From Candidatus Bathycorpusculum sp. (GTDB lineage Archaea > Thermoproteota > Bathyarchaeia > Bathyarchaeales > Bathycorpusculaceae), in NCBI GenBank assembly GCA_009779045.1, contig WREZ01000096.1:1-5499 (forward strand): a stretch of DNA of 5,499 nucleotides. The letters are read 5' to 3'. This document shows positions 4,672 to 5,499 of the stretch, piece after piece; the first letter of the stretch is position 1, and each line of letters begins with the position of its first letter. The position numbers and the translations under genes are program-made. The notes below the pieces were generated by a model. The model did not search any database, was not told where the DNA came from, and saw nothing but the letters and a program-made list of their open reading frames with translations.

Positions 4672-5499
4672 GTGGTTGCACCTAAAATTTTGACGTTTTT
4701 TGTTACTAATCGTTGTAATGCTAAATGTAATCACTGTTTTAACTGGAAAAACTCGTCTATAGACGAGTTAACTTTTGAAGAAATTAAAAAAATTAATTTT
4801 AGCATATTCAATTCTATATCCATAACAGGTGGCGAACCTACACTACGTGTTGATCTTGCAGACATCTGCAAACATGTTGCCGTAAAAAACAAAATTTATC
4901 TAAACACTAACGGTTTAATGCCACAACGCATACATGATGTTATAAAAAAAATCGGTTCCAACATGGTAAGTGTTACTGTTTCACTTGACGGAACAAAAAA
5001 TCTCCACAACCAAATTCGAGGAGTAGACTGTTTTGACTCTGCAATTGAAACAATAAAACTCTGCAAAAAAGAAAACGTAGACATTACAATTCTTACAACA
5101 ATCTCCCGTTCCAACAAAACAAACATTTCTCAATTAATAGAGTACCTAAAAACAGAGAGCATATTTACAAAAAAAGGTGACATAATATTCAACATAGCCC
5201 GTGGTCTACAACACGCCTTTAACCTTACTCCCCAACAAACTTTTCATCACAACCCAAAAGACAACAACACAACTCTGTTAACTATTACCGAGCTAAAAGA
5301 TGCCTACACCCAAATTAAACCATACATGACAAACCAAAACCGTGTAGTATGGCAATACTCCCTAAAAATGCTCTCCGAACACAAAAAACTAGTAACCTGC
5401 CAAGCAGGAAACATAGATATGGTCCTCCACGCCAACGGTGATGTTGCCGCCTGCGAATACACTCAACCCTTCACAAACATCCGCAACCACAATTTTGAC
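4672..5499 (+). CDS. Radical SAM protein with SPASM/Twitch-like C-terminus (partial, cut by window end)
   Basis: An open frame of 276 codons that has no stop before the window end, so the C-terminus is missing. The AdoMet-cluster motif is CNAKCNHC (Cys15, Cys19, Cys22), within TNRCNAKCNHCFNWKN. The SAM-binding GGEP is at 53-56, LNTNG (about 84) and VSLDG (about 106) fit later barrel strands. Cys243, followed by a GX4C motif (NGDVAAC) ending at Cys261, looks like the start of a SPASM or Twitch auxiliary-cluster domain; remaining cysteines would lie beyond the window. The TNRCNxxCxHCFxW pattern is common in radical SAM genes found beside glycosyltransferases in surface-polysaccharide regions. 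The neighbour here is a GT2 gene 29 bases upstream, so a role in modifying a glycan or glycan-linked product is a reasonable inference. The substrate is unknown. Codons shift from TGT to mostly TGC along the gene. Confidence 0.8.
   Translation, partial: MVAPKILTFFVTNRCNAKCNHCFNWKNSSIDELTFEEIKKINFSIFNSISITGGEPTLRVDLADICKHVAVKNKIYLNTNGLMPQRIHDVIKKIGSNMVSVTVSLDGTKNLHNQIRGVDCFDSAIETIKLCKKENVDITILTTISRSNKTNISQLIEYLKTESIFTKKGDIIFNIARGLQHAFNLTPQQTFHHNPKDNNTTLLTITELKDAYTQIKPYMTNQNRVVWQYSLKMLSEHKKLVTCQAGNIDMVLHANGDVAACEYTQPFTNIRNHNFD

Noticed and set aside
4896..5126. Minus-strand open frame of 76 codons
   Set aside because: It lies antisense to the partial second radical SAM gene, which has conserved motifs on the plus strand.
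1..5499. CRISPR array, insertion sequence or tandem repeat
   Set aside because: No regularly spaced direct repeats, transposase motifs or paired terminal inverted repeats were found by reading both strands.

Overview
The window looks like a chromosomal piece of an archaeon of moderate to low GC. The support is indirect: two intronless tRNA genes of archaeal type with encoded CCA ends, ribosome-binding sites of the GGTGA/GGAG kind, BRE/TATA-like boxes at about the right distance, and a COG1237 metallo-beta-lactamase-fold enzyme with a SPASM radical SAM protein. A bathyarchaeal or methanogen-like lineage is possible, but this is inference and I cannot place it more closely.

Layout. A tRNA-Val(CAC) gene (96-172) is followed by a G/T-rich stretch, a metallo-beta-lactamase-fold gene (368-1348) and a radical SAM/SPASM gene (1421-2479). 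Facing these is a minus-strand gene for an OB-fold plus HD-domain phosphohydrolase related to the YhaM 3'-5' exoribonuclease (2536-3456). A 268-base divergent spacer leads to tRNA-Ala(GGC) (3725-3802). The first arrangement then recurs: a G/T-rich tract, a family 2 glycosyltransferase (3923-4642), and a second, different radical SAM gene (4672 onward) that runs off the window end.

How the genes may work together. The two plus-strand pairs are closely spaced (72 and 29 bases) and each probably forms a small operon. The first pair joins a pterin-enzyme-like MBL protein to a SPASM maturase-like protein, and the joint product is not identifiable from sequence. The second pair looks like surface-glycan or glycoconjugate modification, but the substrate is unknown. 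The HD protein is probably an RNA or nucleotide phosphodiesterase unrelated to either pair.

The most unusual thing here is compositional. Each protein gene starts G+T-rich on its own coding strand and ends A+C-rich. The first plus-strand unit goes from about 90% G+T just after the tRNA to about 22% near the end of the radical SAM gene. The shift shows in synonymous codons: within the first radical SAM gene the five upstream cysteines are all TGT and the eight downstream ones all TGC. The trend partly resets at each gene start, and the minus-strand gene shows it in its own direction. It is therefore tied to genes or transcription, not to the replication strand.
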